Shown here: piece by piece, positions 49,883-60,890 of the stretch
Layout: the number at the start of each line of letters is the position of its first letter
How positions within the stretch are numbered: position 1 is the stretch's first letter
Origin: Frankiales bacterium
Lineage (GTDB): Bacteria > Actinomycetota > Actinomycetes > JAFAQI01
NCBI GenBank assembly: GCA_025980465.1
Contig: JAICXJ010000002.1
Span: forward strand, 96,772 to 160,771
Length of the DNA stretch: 64,000 bases
Direction of reading: 5' to 3'
Position numbers and translations under genes: made by a program
The notes under the pieces: model-generated
Told to the model about the DNA's origin: nothing
Database searches by the model: none
Seen by the model: only the letters and a program-made list of their open reading frames with translations

Positions 49883-50515
49883 TCACTCCGCGCGGCCGTC
49901 GGGCTTGTTCGCCCTACCCTGATTGATCAAATACCGGCCACTCTCGATGGTTGCCATGCCCACGGCGGAGCCCGCGAGGGCAACCAGCAGGGCCTTCCAG
50001 GTCTCGTCCTCGAAGGCCGCCCCGCCGATCCGTCCGAGCAGCGCGTTGTACGCCGCCCACAAGGTGCCGCCCACCATCGTGGCCAGCGCGAATTTCCGGT
50101 ATACGTAGACCGTCGTGCCAGCTACGAACGTCGTGGCTGTACGACCACCCGGTACGAAACGGGCCACCACGATGATCGTTCCGCCCCGCCTGTCGAGTTG
50201 CTTCTCTGCCCAACTCAACGTTCGAGCAGCACGCCTTCCCGAGAACACGTGCTTGCGAGCCCAGGGCCCAGCGCGCCGCCCCACCAGATAGGTGATGTTG
50301 TCGCCGATGAACGCGCCGAGTGCTCCGACCAGAATGACCAGAGGTAACGACAAGCCGCCGCCTGCGGAAAGAACGCCGCCCGTCACCACTGCCGTCTCGC
50401 CCGGAAGGATCGGGAGTATGGCGTCTCCGCCGGCGATCCCCAGGATGAGCGGATAGGTCCACCAGGCGCCGGACAGTACGCCGGTCACCTGGTCGAAGAC
50501 ACCAAGAACGCTCAC
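49883..50515 (-). CDS. DedA family membrane protein
   Basis: This is a 210-residue DedA/SNARE-associated protein with ILPILPGETAVVTGGVLSAG, GAFIGDNITYLVGRRAGPWA and ARFVPGGRTATTFVAGTT, the conserved re-entrant motifs of DedA proteins. Members act as lipid flippases or in membrane homeostasis. The start is uncertain: GTG 50515 is chosen; GTG 50599 would add 28 residues not typical of the family and would run into the divergent promoter. Confidence 0.87.
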   Translation of the reverse strand: MSVLGVFDQVTGVLSGAWWTYPLILGIAGGDAILPILPGETAVVTGGVLSAGGGLSLPLVILVGALGAFIGDNITYLVGRRAGPWARKHVFSGRRAARTLSWAEKQLDRRGGTIIVVARFVPGGRTATTFVAGTTVYVYRKFALATMVGGTLWAAYNALLGRIGGAAFEDETWKALLVALAGSAVGMATIESGRYLINQGRANKPDGRAE

Positions 50516-50634
50516 GAACCGGACAGTAGTCGCGCAGGTCGGCAGCGATATGACAGCCTCCTCTTCTATTGCCGGTGCATCATGTAGCTCAAACCGCACC
50601 TTGCTATTGGTGTTTCGTGCAGTCTTATCTGTCT

Positions 50635-50646
50635 TAGAATTGGGTC
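50635..50646 (+). promoter_or_regulatory. Leaderless promoter of the first cysteine-rich regulator
   Basis: A -10-like TAGAAT (50635-50640) is followed by TGGGTC and then directly by the GTG start at 50647. Transcription would begin at or near the start codon, the leaderless arrangement common in actinobacteria. The stretch AGAATTGGGTCGTG is nearly the same as AGAATTGAGTCATG in front of the second regulator at 61742, differing only at two positions. Confidence 0.55.
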
Positions 50647-51348
50647 GTGGAAGAGTTCTTCAACGAGGTCAGCGACATCGCCTCGCTCGATCACCCTGTC
50701 AGCCGCGCCGCCTACCAGCTCGTTGTCGAGCGGGGCTGGGTGACCCGGGACGCGGCCACCGTCGCCTTGGACGTGCCACGGTCAGTCGCTGCGTTCCACC
50801 TCGACAAGCTCGTCGACGCTGGCCTGCTCGACACACGCTATGAACGTACGAGCGGACGGACCGGCCCGGGAGCCGGGCGGCCGTCGAAGGTGTATGGCCG
50901 ATCGGCCCGGGAGATCAACCTGTCCCTGCCGCCGCGGCGTTACGACCTCGCGGGATCCGTCCTTGCTGACGCGGTTGTCCGTGCGGATGCCGCCGAAATC
51001 CCTGTCGCGCAGGCGGTGACCGAAGTGGCACGACAGGTCGGCCAGGACGTCGCCAACGAGGTTTCTGGGAGCGGACGAGCTCGCGACTCCGTCATTGAGC
51101 TGTTGCGCCGTTACGGATACGAGCCGCGCAAGCGGGGACGTGAGATCGCGTTGCTGAACTGTCCCTTTCATGCACTCGCCGAGCAACATCGCGATCTCGT
51201 CTGCGGGATGAATCTCGAATTTCTCACTGGGGTGCTGGAAGGCGTCAGCGGCGCGAAGTTGTCTGCCCGGCTGGCTCCGGAGCCCGGCTACTGTTGCGTC
51301 CGGCTGGCTACCGCGACCCGCCGCGATGGAGCTGAGCCGCCCCGATAG
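50647..51348 (+). CDS. HTH transcriptional regulator with C-terminal cysteine cluster (SufR-like), copy 1
   Basis: This 233-residue protein has an N-terminal winged HTH (AAYQLVVERGWVTRDAATVA LDVPRSVAAFHLDKLVDAGL LDTRYERTSGRTGPGAGRPS KVY) like ArsR/DeoR-type and SufR regulators. Its C-terminal part has LLNCPFHALAEQHRDLVCGM (Cys pair) and GYCCVRL, a C-x14-C-...-C spacing as in Fe-S or redox-sensing SufR relatives. Start GTG 50647 was chosen because of the leaderless promoter. It is divergent from DedA. A paralogue is encoded at 61742. An Fe-S sensor role is inference. Confidence 0.78.
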   Translation: MEEFFNEVSDIASLDHPVSRAAYQLVVERGWVTRDAATVALDVPRSVAAFHLDKLVDAGLLDTRYERTSGRTGPGAGRPSKVYGRSAREINLSLPPRRYDLAGSVLADAVVRADAAEIPVAQAVTEVARQVGQDVANEVSGSGRARDSVIELLRRYGYEPRKRGREIALLNCPFHALAEQHRDLVCGMNLEFLTGVLEGVSGAKLSARLAPEPGYCCVRLATATRRDGAEPPR

Positions 51349-51363
51349 TAAAATTAAGTTGGG

Positions 51364-51393
51364 TTGACTTTAACCGGGCAAGCCTTCTAACGT
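51364..51393 (+). promoter_or_regulatory. Promoter -35 TTGACT, 18 bases, -10 TAACGT, for the lipoprotein gene
   Basis: The TTGACT (51364) to TAACGT (51388) spacing of 18 bases and location 90-117 bases upstream of the lipoprotein ATG suit a housekeeping sigma promoter with a normal leader. The region also has AT-rich sequence just after the regulator stop. Confidence 0.45.
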
Positions 51394-51480
51394 AAGCCCC
51401 TGTTGGCTTTAGAAAGAAGTCCATCCACAGCACAGTCTCGGTCGCGTCCGTGGGTGGCTTCCCAAGCCCAGGGAGGGCTC

Positions 51481-52194
51481 ATGTCAGGAAAATCTCCACG
51501 CACTCGGAGGCTGATCGCTGGCGTCGCCAGCTTGGCGGCGGCGGTAACTCTGCTCGGCGCGTGCGGATCTTCCGGTGGATCGACTCACGAGTCCGCGCCG
51601 TCCACCGGCGGCACCCACAGCGTCGCCGCCACGGGTCACGCCACGCTGGATCCCGGCAAGCAGGTGGCGCTCTACACCGCCATGCAGGGGTTGTGGGCGC
51701 AGCACATGGAATGGACCTACGCCACCGTCGACGCCTTCTTCCACGACCAGAAGGCGCTCACCCCAACATTGAACCGACTGCTAGCCAACCAGCGTGACAT
51801 CGGCGCCGCGATTGCGCCCTACTACGGCAAGGACGCCGGCGATCACTTGACGCAACTGTTGACCGCGCACATCAACGACGCGGTCCCCGTCCTGCAGGCG
51901 GCGCAAGCCGGCGACAAGGCGAAGCTGGATCGGGCGCTCGCGAGCTGGTATGCGAACGCGAAAGATATTGCCGATTTCCTCTCGGCGGCCAACCCGGACA
52001 ACTGGCCGCAGTCTGCGACCGAGCCCATGCTGAAGGCGCACATCGCCCAGACAACCGTCTATTCCGTTGACTTGCTCAAAGGTGACTACGCCAAGTCGAT
52101 CAAGGACTACGACAAGGCCGAACAGCACATGCTGATGCTGGCCGACGTGTTGGCCAAGGGTGTCATCGCGCAGTTCCCTCAGCAGTTCAGTTAG
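51481..52194 (+). CDS. Secreted lipoprotein of unknown function
   Basis: This 237-residue protein has a lipoprotein signal (RLIAGVASLAAAVTLLGACG, lipobox LGAC) followed by a Ser/Thr/Gly linker and a helical domain without recognised family. Near residues 75-95 it has TAMQGLWAQHMEWTYATVDA FFHDQ, with histidines and acidic residues in helical spacing. A role at the cell surface is expected. GGGAGGG precedes the ATG. A degenerate piece resembling part of its tail (TTLDLLKAKARGDHRFEM) lies just downstream. Confidence 0.72.
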   Translation: MSGKSPRTRRLIAGVASLAAAVTLLGACGSSGGSTHESAPSTGGTHSVAATGHATLDPGKQVALYTAMQGLWAQHMEWTYATVDAFFHDQKALTPTLNRLLANQRDIGAAIAPYYGKDAGDHLTQLLTAHINDAVPVLQAAQAGDKAKLDRALASWYANAKDIADFLSAANPDNWPQSATEPMLKAHIAQTTVYSVDLLKGDYAKSIKDYDKAEQHMLMLADVLAKGVIAQFPQQFS

Positions 52195-52267
52195 CAGTCC
52201 GTCGGCCCATGGCCTACGACGAACTCATCGCCGGGGCCCAGCCGGTGCATTACGACACTCGATCTCC

Positions 52268-53521
52268 TCAAGGCCAAGGCCCGGGGTGATCATCGGTTCG
52301 AGATGATCTTCGACGCCTTGTCGCCACTGCCTCACCTCGGGCTACTGCTGCGTCGTGGCTGTTGTGGGCACGTTCGAGGAGGGCCAACAGGGCTGGCTGG
52401 GCACGGACCTTCTCCAGGTATTTGGCCCCGAGGGCGGCGATCTGGTCGCCCTCGTCGAGCAGCAGGCGGAAGATCCGCTCACGTTCGGTTGGGTCGGTCG
52501 TGTATTCCGACTCCAAGTACAAGATGGCACACCGGCCTGCGTTGGCGATCGCATTCTGGGCCTTGCCGGCGGGGCTGAGCAGGGAAGCCGCGACGGTAAT
52601 GACCAGGACACCGATGATCACGCCCAGGGAGAGGCCCGTGCCGATCTCAAGCACGCCGACAGGCTGACCGCCGGCGATGAACGGGACGTTATTCTCATGC
52701 AGCGCGTGCAGGACGAGCTTCAGGCCGATGAAGCTGAGAATCACGGCGAGCCCGTAGGAAAGGTAGATGAGCCGGTCCAGCAGCCCGTCGATGAGGAAGA
52801 AGAGCTGCCGTAGCCCGAGCAGGGAGAAGGCTGTGGCGGTGAAGACGATGTAGGTCTTCTGGGTCAGCCCGAAGATCGCTGGTATGGAGTCGAGCGCGAA
52901 CAAGATGTCGGTGCCCCCGATGGCCACCATCACCAGCAGCATCGGCGTCATGGCCCGCTTGCCCCGGTGCATCGTGAACAACTTGTCGCCATCGAAGTGG
53001 CCCGTCGTATGGACTATCTTGCGGGCCAGCCGGATGACGATGTTGTCTGCGGGCTGCGACTCCTCGCTTTCGGTCTTGAGCATGTTTCCGGCGGTGACCA
53101 GCAGGATCAGCCCAAACAGGTAGAAGACCCAGGCGAAGGAGTTGATCAGCGCGGCGCCGATCAAGATGAAGCCGGTGCGGGCAATGAGCGAGAACACGAT
53201 GCCGAACAGCAGCACCTTCTGCTGGTTCTCGCGGGGAACCCGCAAGCTCGACATGATGATGAAAAAGACAAACAGGTTGTCGACCGAGAGAGCCTTCTCC
53301 GTGACGTAGCCGGCGAGGTACTCCGATCCCCACTCGGCGCCGCCGAAGATCAATACGCCGACGCCGAATAGCAGTGCCACGCCAACGTAAATGCCCGACC
53401 AGGACGCGGCCTCGCGCAGCGAGGGCGCGTGCGCCCTGCGGACGTGGAAGACGAAGTCGAACAGGAGCAGTCCGACTATTCCTGCGACGGTCAGGCCCCA
53501 GACGAGCGGATGCACCTCCAT
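52268..53521 (-). CDS. TerC family membrane protein
   Basis: This 417-residue protein has about nine membrane helices. The conserved acidic motifs EKALSVDNLFVFFIIMSSL and GGTDILFALDSIPAIFGLTQ identify TerC. TerC-like proteins are linked to tellurite resistance and, in several bacteria, to metal (manganese) export during protein secretion. The C-terminal cytoplasmic tail (from about 335) is helical and charged. It is the only gene between the lipoprotein and aconitase, with a long leader upstream. Confidence 0.9.
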   Translation of the reverse strand: MEVHPLVWGLTVAGIVGLLLFDFVFHVRRAHAPSLREAASWSGIYVGVALLFGVGVLIFGGAEWGSEYLAGYVTEKALSVDNLFVFFIIMSSLRVPRENQQKVLLFGIVFSLIARTGFILIGAALINSFAWVFYLFGLILLVTAGNMLKTESEESQPADNIVIRLARKIVHTTGHFDGDKLFTMHRGKRAMTPMLLVMVAIGGTDILFALDSIPAIFGLTQKTYIVFTATAFSLLGLRQLFFLIDGLLDRLIYLSYGLAVILSFIGLKLVLHALHENNVPFIAGGQPVGVLEIGTGLSLGVIIGVLVITVAASLLSPAGKAQNAIANAGRCAILYLESEYTTDPTERERIFRLLLDEGDQIAALGAKYLEKVRAQPALLALLERAHNSHDAAVARGEAVATRRRRSSRTDDHPGPWP

Positions 53522-53765
53522 GACTGCTGCTCCTGCCTAGATCGCCGGCGATGATGGGTTTCGCTCGGTGGCGACGCTGTGGAGTGCCTCCTTCCCGAAG
53601 GACGTCTCTGAACTCTGTCACGGCTGCATCGGTCAGTTGTGCCCCGAATACCCCGGTGCCGGGAGGCCGGGCATTGCTGCGCTGGCATTGGAGCCTCGCC
53701 AGATCTGGCCCGGCTAATCGGCGATGAGATGTCCAACTGAATGCTCAAGCGCAGCGCCATTGCGA
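53522..53765 (-). promoter_or_regulatory. Long upstream leader of the TerC gene (possible structured RNA)
   Basis: These 244 bases have no gene. Read from the minus strand they contain a small hairpin (TCCTT-CGGG-AAGGA) and GCCACCGAGCGAAACCCATC. This recalls the second conserved half of the manganese riboswitch (yybP-ykoY), which often precedes TerC-type genes. I could not trace the full three-way junction. Treat as a candidate leader only. Confidence 0.3.
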
Positions 53766-56549
<2,784 letters not shown>

Positions 56550-56580
56550 GTGCTGCCTCTCGTCAGGGGCCGGGACTCGA

Positions 56581-57054
56581 TCAGCCGTCCTGGTCGGCGC
56601 GGCGTATCGGGGCGGAGATGTAGTGGCCGACGTCGGCGCGAAGACCGACCGCGAAGCGATTCCAGCCATTGATCGCAACGATCGCCAGTGTCAGCGCGAC
56701 GACTTCCTCGTCACTGAATGCCGCCTCGACGTTCTGATAGACCTCGTCCGGCGCGCCGCTGGTTGGGAGCAGGGTCAGCGCCTCGCACCAAGCCAGGGCG
56801 GACCGTTCCCGGGCGGAGAAGCACGGCGCTTCCCGCCACGCGGCGAGCAGGTGCATCCTGTCGTCGGATTCGCCGAGTGTTCGGGCGTCCTTGGTGTGCA
56901 TCTCCAGGCAGTGTGCGCAGCCGTTCAGCTGGGACGCGCGGATCTTGACCAACTCCAGTAGCAGTGGCTCGAGCGGGCCGGCGTGGACTGCTTTCTCGAG
57001 TCCGAGCATGGCCTTGCGGGCGGAGGGGTGGACGGTCATGTAGTCGATACGCAT
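56581..57054 (-). CDS. Carboxymuconolactone decarboxylase / AhpD-like peroxidase
   Basis: This 157-residue protein carries [32 protein letters not shown] (about 33-64) with the Cys-x2-Cys and His of AhpD-type alkylhydroperoxidases. It overlaps the end of aceE by 19 bases and has AAGGAG before ATG 57054. In mycobacteria AhpD works with the dihydrolipoamide dehydrogenase and SucB of the 2-oxoacid dehydrogenases, so its coupling to pyruvate dehydrogenase E1 is suggestive. Confidence 0.85.
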   Translation of the reverse strand: MRIDYMTVHPSARKAMLGLEKAVHAGPLEPLLLELVKIRASQLNGCAHCLEMHTKDARTLGESDDRMHLLAAWREAPCFSARERSALAWCEALTLLPTSGAPDEVYQNVEAAFSDEEVVALTLAIVAINGWNRFAVGLRADVGHYISAPIRRADQDG

Positions 57055-59792
57055 GCTCGGCTCCTTCCCGAGCTCACGCGCGGCAGGCCGTCGAGTCGGT
57101 CCTGTTCCGGGACGGCGGTGAGCATCTCGATGGCTGGTGTCCGATCGTCCTGGTTCTGATCGTTGCCGGCGAGCAGGTCGAGGGCGGCGATGGCGATGGC
57201 CTCGGCATCGGTGCCGAAGTGGGCGCGGAGTTCCTCGCGGGTGTCTGACAGCCCATAGCCGTCGGTTCCGAGCGCGGTGAACGGCGCGTGGGTGAACCGG
57301 GCGAGGGTGTCGGGCAGCGCGCTGATGAAGTCGCTGACCGCGACGATGGGGATGTGGCTGCCACCGAGGGCCCGCGACAGGTGGCTGACCCGCGTTGGCC
57401 CGACCTGGGCTCGGGTGTCTCGTTCGATATCGAGGGCATCGTCGCGCAGGCGCTTCCAGCTGGTGACTGACCACACCTCCGCGGCTACCGCGTGCTGCTC
57501 GGCCAGCGTCGCGGCTGCCTGCTGGGCGGCGCGGACGGCCGGCCCGGAGGCCAGCAGTCGCACCTGCAGCGGACGGCCCACAGGTGATGGGCCTACCCGG
57601 TGCAGGCCGGCGACGATCGCGTCGTCGACGCTGACGCCTCCGATGCCGGAGTCGATGGGCTTGGCCGGCTGGATGTGATCCTCGTTGTAGAGAGTGAGGT
57701 AGTAGAAGCAGCCCTCGCCGTCGGCGTACATGCGTCGGATGCCGTCCCGGACGATCACGGCGGTCTCGTAGGCGAATGCCGGGTCATATGCCCGGCAGGC
57801 CGGCACGGCGAGGGCCGACAGATGCGAGGAGCCGTCGGTGTGCTGCAAGCCCTCGCCGGACAGCGTGGTTCGTCCGGCGGTGGCGCCGACGAGGAATCCA
57901 CGGCCGCGGGCGTCGGCGAGGGCCCAGATCAGGTCGCCGACTCGCTGGAACCCGAACATCGAGTAGTAGGTGAAGAACGGCACGACCGCGGTGTCCCAGG
58001 TGAGGCCGCTGGTCGCCGCGGCGGTCAGCTCGGCCATCCCGCCGGCTTCGGTAATGCCTTCCTGCAGCACCTGCCCGGCAGCGGCCTCCCGGTAGGCCAG
58101 CGGCAGGTCAGCGTCGACCGGGGTGTAATGCTGCCCGTCCGGGGCGTAGATGCCGAACTGGCTGTAGAGCACCTCGAAACCGAACGTGCGGCCTTCGTCG
58201 GGGACGATCGGCACGATCCGCGCACCGACCGCCGGGTCGCGCATCAGCGAGCGCAGCAGCCTGGTGTAGGCAACCGTCGTCGAGACGGCCCGGTGGCCGG
58301 AGCCGGCGTCGAACTCGGCGAAGACTTTCGAGTCGGGCTGGGCGGGGAGCAGTGTGGGGGGTATTGGGCGCCGGGGCAGCGCGCCGCCGAGCGCGCGTCG
58401 GCGCTCCAACAGGTAGTCGAGCTCGGGGGACCCGTCTGGCAGCGGAAGGTAGGGCGGCAGGCCGTCGGCGAGCTCGATGTCGGTGACCGGCAGGTCGAGG
58501 ATGTCGCGGAAGATCCGCAGCTGTTCCGGGGTCATCTTCTTCATCTGGTGGGTGGCGTTGCGGCCCTCGAAGTTCGGACCGAGCGCGTAGCCCTTCACGG
58601 TTTGGGCGAGAACCACGCTTGGTGCGCCGCGGTGCGCGACCGCATCGGCGTACGCCGCGTAGACGGCGACCGGGTCGTGACCACCGCGGCGCAGCCCGAG
58701 CAGCTGCGCGTCCGTGAGGGTCGCGCCGAGCGCACGCAGCGCGGGACCGCCGCCGAACAGCGCGTCACGCAGCTCCGACGCGTCGAAGACGGTCAGACGT
58801 TGCAGCTCGCCGTCGTTCATCGCCTCCAATCGGGCGTCCAGCTCTGCACCGGCTGGGGCGGTGAACAGTGGCTCCCACTCACTGCCCCACAGCACCTTCA
58901 GCACCTGCCAGCCAGCCCCGGCGAATAACCCCTCGAGCTCGTCGAGGATGCGGCTGTTGCCGCGCACGGGTCCGTCGAGGCGCTGCAGGTTGCCGTTGAT
59001 CACGAAGGTCAGGTTGTCCAGGTGTTCGCGAGCGGCAAGCCGGATCGCGGCCAGCGTCTCCGGCTCGTCGGTCTCCCCGTCGCCGACAAAGCACCACACC
59101 TGCGCGTCCGTGGTGTCGGCGAGGCCGCGGGCGGCGAGGTAACGGTTGAATCGGGCCTGGTGGACCGCGTGCAGCGGTCCGATGCCGAGGCTGACAGTAG
59201 GGAACTCCCAGAACCCGGCCATGCTGCGCGGGTGTGGGTAGGACGGCAGTCCCTGCCCGTGGCCCGCGACCTCCTGCCGAAACAGGTCCAGCCGCGCGGC
59301 GTCAAGCCGGCCCTCGAGGAAGGCCCGGGCGTAGATCCCCGGGCTGGCATGTCCCTGGAAGAACACTTGGTCGCCGGGCACGACAGGTCCGTCGGCGGCG
59401 CCGCGGCCGCGAAAGAAGTGCTGGAAGCCGACTTCCCACAGGGTCAATGTCGACGCGTAGGTCGACAGGTGCCCGCCGAGGCCGGGATGGCGCTTGTTGG
59501 CCCGCACGACCATGGCCATCGCGTTCCACCGAAGGTGCGCGTTGATCCGTTCCTCGAGGGCCAGGTTGCCCGGGTACGGCGGCATCCGCCCGGCCGGGAT
59601 CGAGTTCCGGTACGGGATAGCCAGGCCGGGGGTGAGCCCGCGTCCGCGGGCGTACGCGGTGACCTCGGTCATGATCCGGGCTGCGGTCTCGGGCCCGTGG
59701 GCGCTGATCAGCCCATCGACGGATTCCAGCCATTCGCGGCGCTCCTCGGCCATGTCGGCCGGGTGCACCGGGTGCGGCGGCTCCGTCGTCAT
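57036..59792 (-). CDS. aceE: Pyruvate dehydrogenase E1 component, homodimeric type
   Basis: This 918-residue protein is AceE-like, about 30 residues longer than many. It has the TPP motif CFVGDGETDEPETLAAIRLA AREHLDNLTFVINGNLQRLD, plus YPHPRSMAGFWEFPTVSLGI and KGYALGPNFEGRNATHQMKK. It decarboxylates pyruvate and reductively acetylates lipoyl-E2. The start ATG 59792 has no Shine-Dalgarno; a promoter lies right in front of it, so the mRNA is probably leaderless. The last 20 residues ([12 protein letters not shown] end) overlap the next gene and are not typical of the family. Confidence 0.95.
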   Translation of the reverse strand: MTTEPPHPVHPADMAEERREWLESVDGLISAHGPETAARIMTEVTAYARGRGLTPGLAIPYRNSIPAGRMPPYPGNLALEERINAHLRWNAMAMVVRANKRHPGLGGHLSTYASTLTLWEVGFQHFFRGRGAADGPVVPGDQVFFQGHASPGIYARAFLEGRLDAARLDLFRQEVAGHGQGLPSYPHPRSMAGFWEFPTVSLGIGPLHAVHQARFNRYLAARGLADTTDAQVWCFVGDGETDEPETLAAIRLAAREHLDNLTFVINGNLQRLDGPVRGNSRILDELEGLFAGAGWQVLKVLWGSEWEPLFTAPAGAELDARLEAMNDGELQRLTVFDASELRDALFGGGPALRALGATLTDAQLLGLRRGGHDPVAVYAAYADAVAHRGAPSVVLAQTVKGYALGPNFEGRNATHQMKKMTPEQLRIFRDILDLPVTDIELADGLPPYLPLPDGSPELDYLLERRRALGGALPRRPIPPTLLPAQPDSKVFAEFDAGSGHRAVSTTVAYTRLLRSLMRDPAVGARIVPIVPDEGRTFGFEVLYSQFGIYAPDGQHYTPVDADLPLAYREAAAGQVLQEGITEAGGMAELTAAATSGLTWDTAVVPFFTYYSMFGFQRVGDLIWALADARGRGFLVGATAGRTTLSGEGLQHTDGSSHLSALAVPACRAYDPAFAYETAVIVRDGIRRMYADGEGCFYYLTLYNEDHIQPAKPIDSGIGGVSVDDAIVAGLHRVGPSPVGRPLQVRLLASGPAVRAAQQAAATLAEQHAVAAEVWSVTSWKRLRDDALDIERDTRAQVGPTRVSHLSRALGGSHIPIVAVSDFISALPDTLARFTHAPFTALGTDGYGLSDTREELRAHFGTDAEAIAIAALDLLAGNDQNQDDRTPAIEMLTAVPEQDRLDGLPRVSSGRSRACVSTT

Positions 59793-59797
59793 AACTC

Positions 59798-59829
59798 ATT
59801 ATCGCGCCCCGAAGTCTTAAAAACAAGGA
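59798..59829 (-). promoter_or_regulatory. Leaderless promoter of aceE with a shared 19-base motif
   Basis: On the minus strand, -35 TTGTTT (59826-59821) and -10 GATAAT (59803-59798) are separated by exactly 17 bases. Only five bases remain before ATG 59792, so the mRNA should be leaderless. The overlapping stretch TCCTTGTTTTTAAGACTTC (59829-59811) matches TCCTTGTTTCTACGACATC upstream of the regulator at 61742 at 16 of 19 positions, which suggests a common operator. Confidence 0.65.
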
Positions 59830-59844
59830 ATCCTGGGTCTACCC

Positions 59845-60177
59845 TTAGGTGCTCTTAGCGACGGTGAGAAGCACCACCGAGTCCTCGATCGCCTGCAGGT
59901 TGTGGCGGGCGGGTGGGATGACGATCAGGTCGCCGTCGCGGCCTTCCCAGGAGTCGGTGCCGACGCCGAGGCGTACCCGGCCGGACAGTACGTGCGCGGT
60001 CGCCTCGCCGGGGTTCTCGTGATCGGCCAGGGTGGTTCCCGCGACGAGGGCGATGATGGTCTGACGCAGCATGTGCTCATGTCCGCCGTAGACGGTCTCT
60101 GCGCTGCGTTGCGCGCTGGACTGACGGGCGCGATCCAGGTGTTCGCGGGCGAGCGCGTCAAGGGACATCTTCTGCAT
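59845..60177 (-). CDS. Cupin domain protein
   Basis: This 110-residue protein has a single cupin barrel: ALVAGTTLADHENPGEATAH VLSGRVRLGVGTDSWEGRDG DLIVIPPARHNLQAIEDSVV. The metal ligands are partly kept (H, E, H; the second histidine of motif 1 is displaced). It is coupled to the DUF488 gene (two bases between). Short cupins of this type are often small-molecule sensors or isomerases. Confidence 0.82.
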   Translation of the reverse strand: MQKMSLDALAREHLDRARQSSAQRSAETVYGGHEHMLRQTIIALVAGTTLADHENPGEATAHVLSGRVRLGVGTDSWEGRDGDLIVIPPARHNLQAIEDSVVLLTVAKST

Positions 60178-60179
60178 GG

Positions 60180-60551
60180 TCAGCCTTTTCGTTTCGGCGG
60201 TCGTCGCTGCTCTAGGTAGTCGCGCAGCACGACCGCGTTGTTGTGCTCCCGATCCCGCGAGCTGTAGAGCAACGTCAGCTCACCGCCGGTCGCCGCGTCG
60301 ATGAGTGGCTGCCAGGCTTCCGGTCGCGCGTCCAGTTCCGCGATGTAGCGGCGCGTGAACTCCGCCCACTTCGCGGGGTCGTGACCGAACCACTTACGCA
60401 GCTCCGTACTGGGGGCGACGTCTTTGATCCAGCCGTCGAGGTGCAGGTCGTCGCGGCGGATCCCGCGTGGCCAGAGTCGCTCGACGAGGAACACCATGCC
60501 GGTCGCGCGCGGGTCGTGGTCATAGACGCGGGAGAGCCGGATCGCCGTCAC
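60180..60551 (-). CDS. DUF488 (YeaO-like) domain protein
   Basis: This 123-residue protein has the YeaO-type DUF488 pattern: RVYDHDPRATGMVFLVERLW PRGIRRDDLHLDGWIKDVAP STELRKWFGHDPAKWAEFTR RYIAEL, with GGELTLLYSSRDREHNNAVV at the C-terminus. The family role is unknown. It is the first gene of a pair with the cupin. Confidence 0.87.
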   Translation of the reverse strand: MTAIRLSRVYDHDPRATGMVFLVERLWPRGIRRDDLHLDGWIKDVAPSTELRKWFGHDPAKWAEFTRRYIAELDARPEAWQPLIDAATGGELTLLYSSRDREHNNAVVLRDYLEQRRPPKRKG

Positions 60552-60595
60552 GCCTCACCTCCGGAGGTGAACACCTATCGCCACTCGAGTTGAGT

Positions 60596-60803
60596 ATGTC
60601 GGCATGGCCCACCAAGCAGCTGATCGCGGTCGCGGTCGCGCACACCACTCAATGCCCGTACTGCATCCGTGGACACACGCGGCTCGCGCACCGCAAGGGC
60701 GCCAGCGACGAGCAGATCATGGAGGCGGATGCGCGCCGGCGGCGCGTACACCCATGCCGCGATCGCGCTCGACGCGCTCGACGCGGAGGGGTCGCCCGGC
60801 TGA
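60596..60803 (+). pseudogene. AhpD-like gene with an internal deletion and frameshift
   Basis: The first frame reads MSAWPTKQLIAVAVAHTTQC, PYCIRGHTRLAHRKGASDEQ, IMEA from 60596; a second frame from 60729 reads MRAGGAYTHAAIALDALDAE, GSPG and a stop at 60803. Together they give the AhpD/CMD core (CPYCI..HTR..A...GA...QIMEA(I.VAAE)MRAGGAY.HA), missing about six residues plus a frame change at about 60728. The CxxC pair is kept, but the protein cannot be made in full. Confidence 0.75.
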
Positions 60804-60890
60804 TGCCGAACCACAAGCCCGAAGTCCGCTGTGCGGGCGACGGGCGCTCGTTTCGCTCCCTCCGGACTTTCACGGTCATGGCCCGGGCAA

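Noticed and set aside
52253..52318. Fragment resembling the tail of the preceding lipoprotein (TTLDLLKAKARGDHRFEM)
   Set aside because: Too short and overlapping the TerC 3' end; similarity is slight and could be chance, so not listed as a feature.
57600..58928. 442-residue open frame on the plus strand opposite aceE
   Set aside because: It is an antisense shadow of a clear aceE gene in GC-rich codon usage; its translation is rich in Arg, Gly and Val and has no domain.
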